A DNA stretch of 5,910 bases from CAWKAV01 sp963847735 (GTDB lineage Bacteria; Desulfobacterota; Desulfuromonadia; Desulfuromonadales; BM103): assembly GCA_963847735.1 (NCBI GenBank), contig CAWKAV010000014.1:1-5910 (forward strand), written 5' to 3'. Shown here one piece after another: positions 5,818 to 5,910 of this stretch. The notes beneath the pieces were generated by a model, which saw only the letters and a list, made by a program, of their open reading frames with translations, was not told the DNA's origin and did not search any database. Numbering within the stretch: position 1 is the stretch's first letter; each line of letters starts with the position of its first letter. The translations under genes and the position numbers were made by a program.

Positions 5818-5910
5818 ATGACAACCAGACGAAAAACAATCATCGGCGTTATTGGCGCTTCTCGGCCGTCACCCGCAGGGCTTGCTCTGGCCGAATCAGT
5901 CGGCTCTGAA
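5818..5910 (+). CDS. Start of a TIGR00725/SLOG-like protein (3' end outside window)
   Basis: ATG 5818 begins a frame open to the window edge (31 codons). TTRRKTIIGVIGAS followed by RPSPAGLALAESVG looks like the first beta strand, the glycine-containing loop (VIGAS) and first helix of a Rossmann-like fold. It resembles the N terminus of TIGR00725 proteins, relatives of the LOG/lysine-decarboxylase-like SLOG superfamily whose members bind or cleave nucleotides. The diagnostic PGGxGTxxE motif would lie downstream, so the family call rests on these residues alone. The start is fixed by an in-frame TGA at 5803-5805 with no other start codon between. No strong ribosome binding site precedes it. It appears to be resident chromosome on the far side of the insertion. 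Confidence 0.5.
   Translation, partial: MTTRRKTIIGVIGASRPSPAGLALAESVGSE

Noticed and set aside
1..5910. CRISPR array, tRNA or rRNA genes
   Set aside because: No regularly spaced repeats, cloverleaf-like segments or conserved rRNA stretches were seen on either strand.

Overview
The window looks like an accessory stretch of a bacterial chromosome. It probably comes from an anaerobic, metal-metabolising Desulfuromonadia-type bacterium of the Geobacter/Desulfuromonas/Pelobacter kind. That placement rests on my recollection that the closest relatives of the IS91-type transposase and of the last gene are common there; it was not tested by a search.

Layout: (1) 1-111 is the C-terminal tail of a membrane protein. 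It sits 3 bases before (2) 115-2568, an intact Cu+-exporting P1B-type ATPase (CopA type, two N-terminal metal-binding domains, TTG start). (3) From about 2577, only 8 bases after the copA stop, lies an IS91-like (HUH, rolling-circle) insertion sequence. Its transposase (2770-4135) is still readable end to end but is destroyed by two stop codons and at least five changes of frame. (4) 4136-4337 is a non-coding, strongly G/T-rich stretch that probably contains the right end of the element. (5) 4341-5150 is an intact methyltransferase that I recognise as the TIGR04325 family, usually found in surface-polysaccharide clusters. (6) 5151-5337 has no recognisable gene. (7) 5338-5653 is a second, truncated copy of the left end of the same IS (about 95% identical to 2577-2890 by hand alignment), cut off after about 40 transposase codons. 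(8) 5654-5817 is a non-coding spacer with a possible 12-codon mini-ORF. (9) From 5818 off the right edge starts a gene whose first 31 residues resemble TIGR00725/SLOG (LOG-like Rossmann) proteins.

How the parts fit: copA and the TIGR00725-like gene look like the resident chromosome. The segment 2577-5653 looks like an insertion: a decayed IS91-like element plus a methyltransferase passenger, bracketed by two copies of the IS left end in the same orientation. Recombination between the two repeats would remove about 2.76 kb, including the methyltransferase. The transposase is almost certainly inactive, so any remaining mobility would need a related transposase supplied in trans or homologous recombination. 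I found no wholly new system. The points most worth a second look are the repeat-bracketed methyltransferase, the identical core within the two IS left ends, and the G/T-rich block with repeated GGTTTT words.
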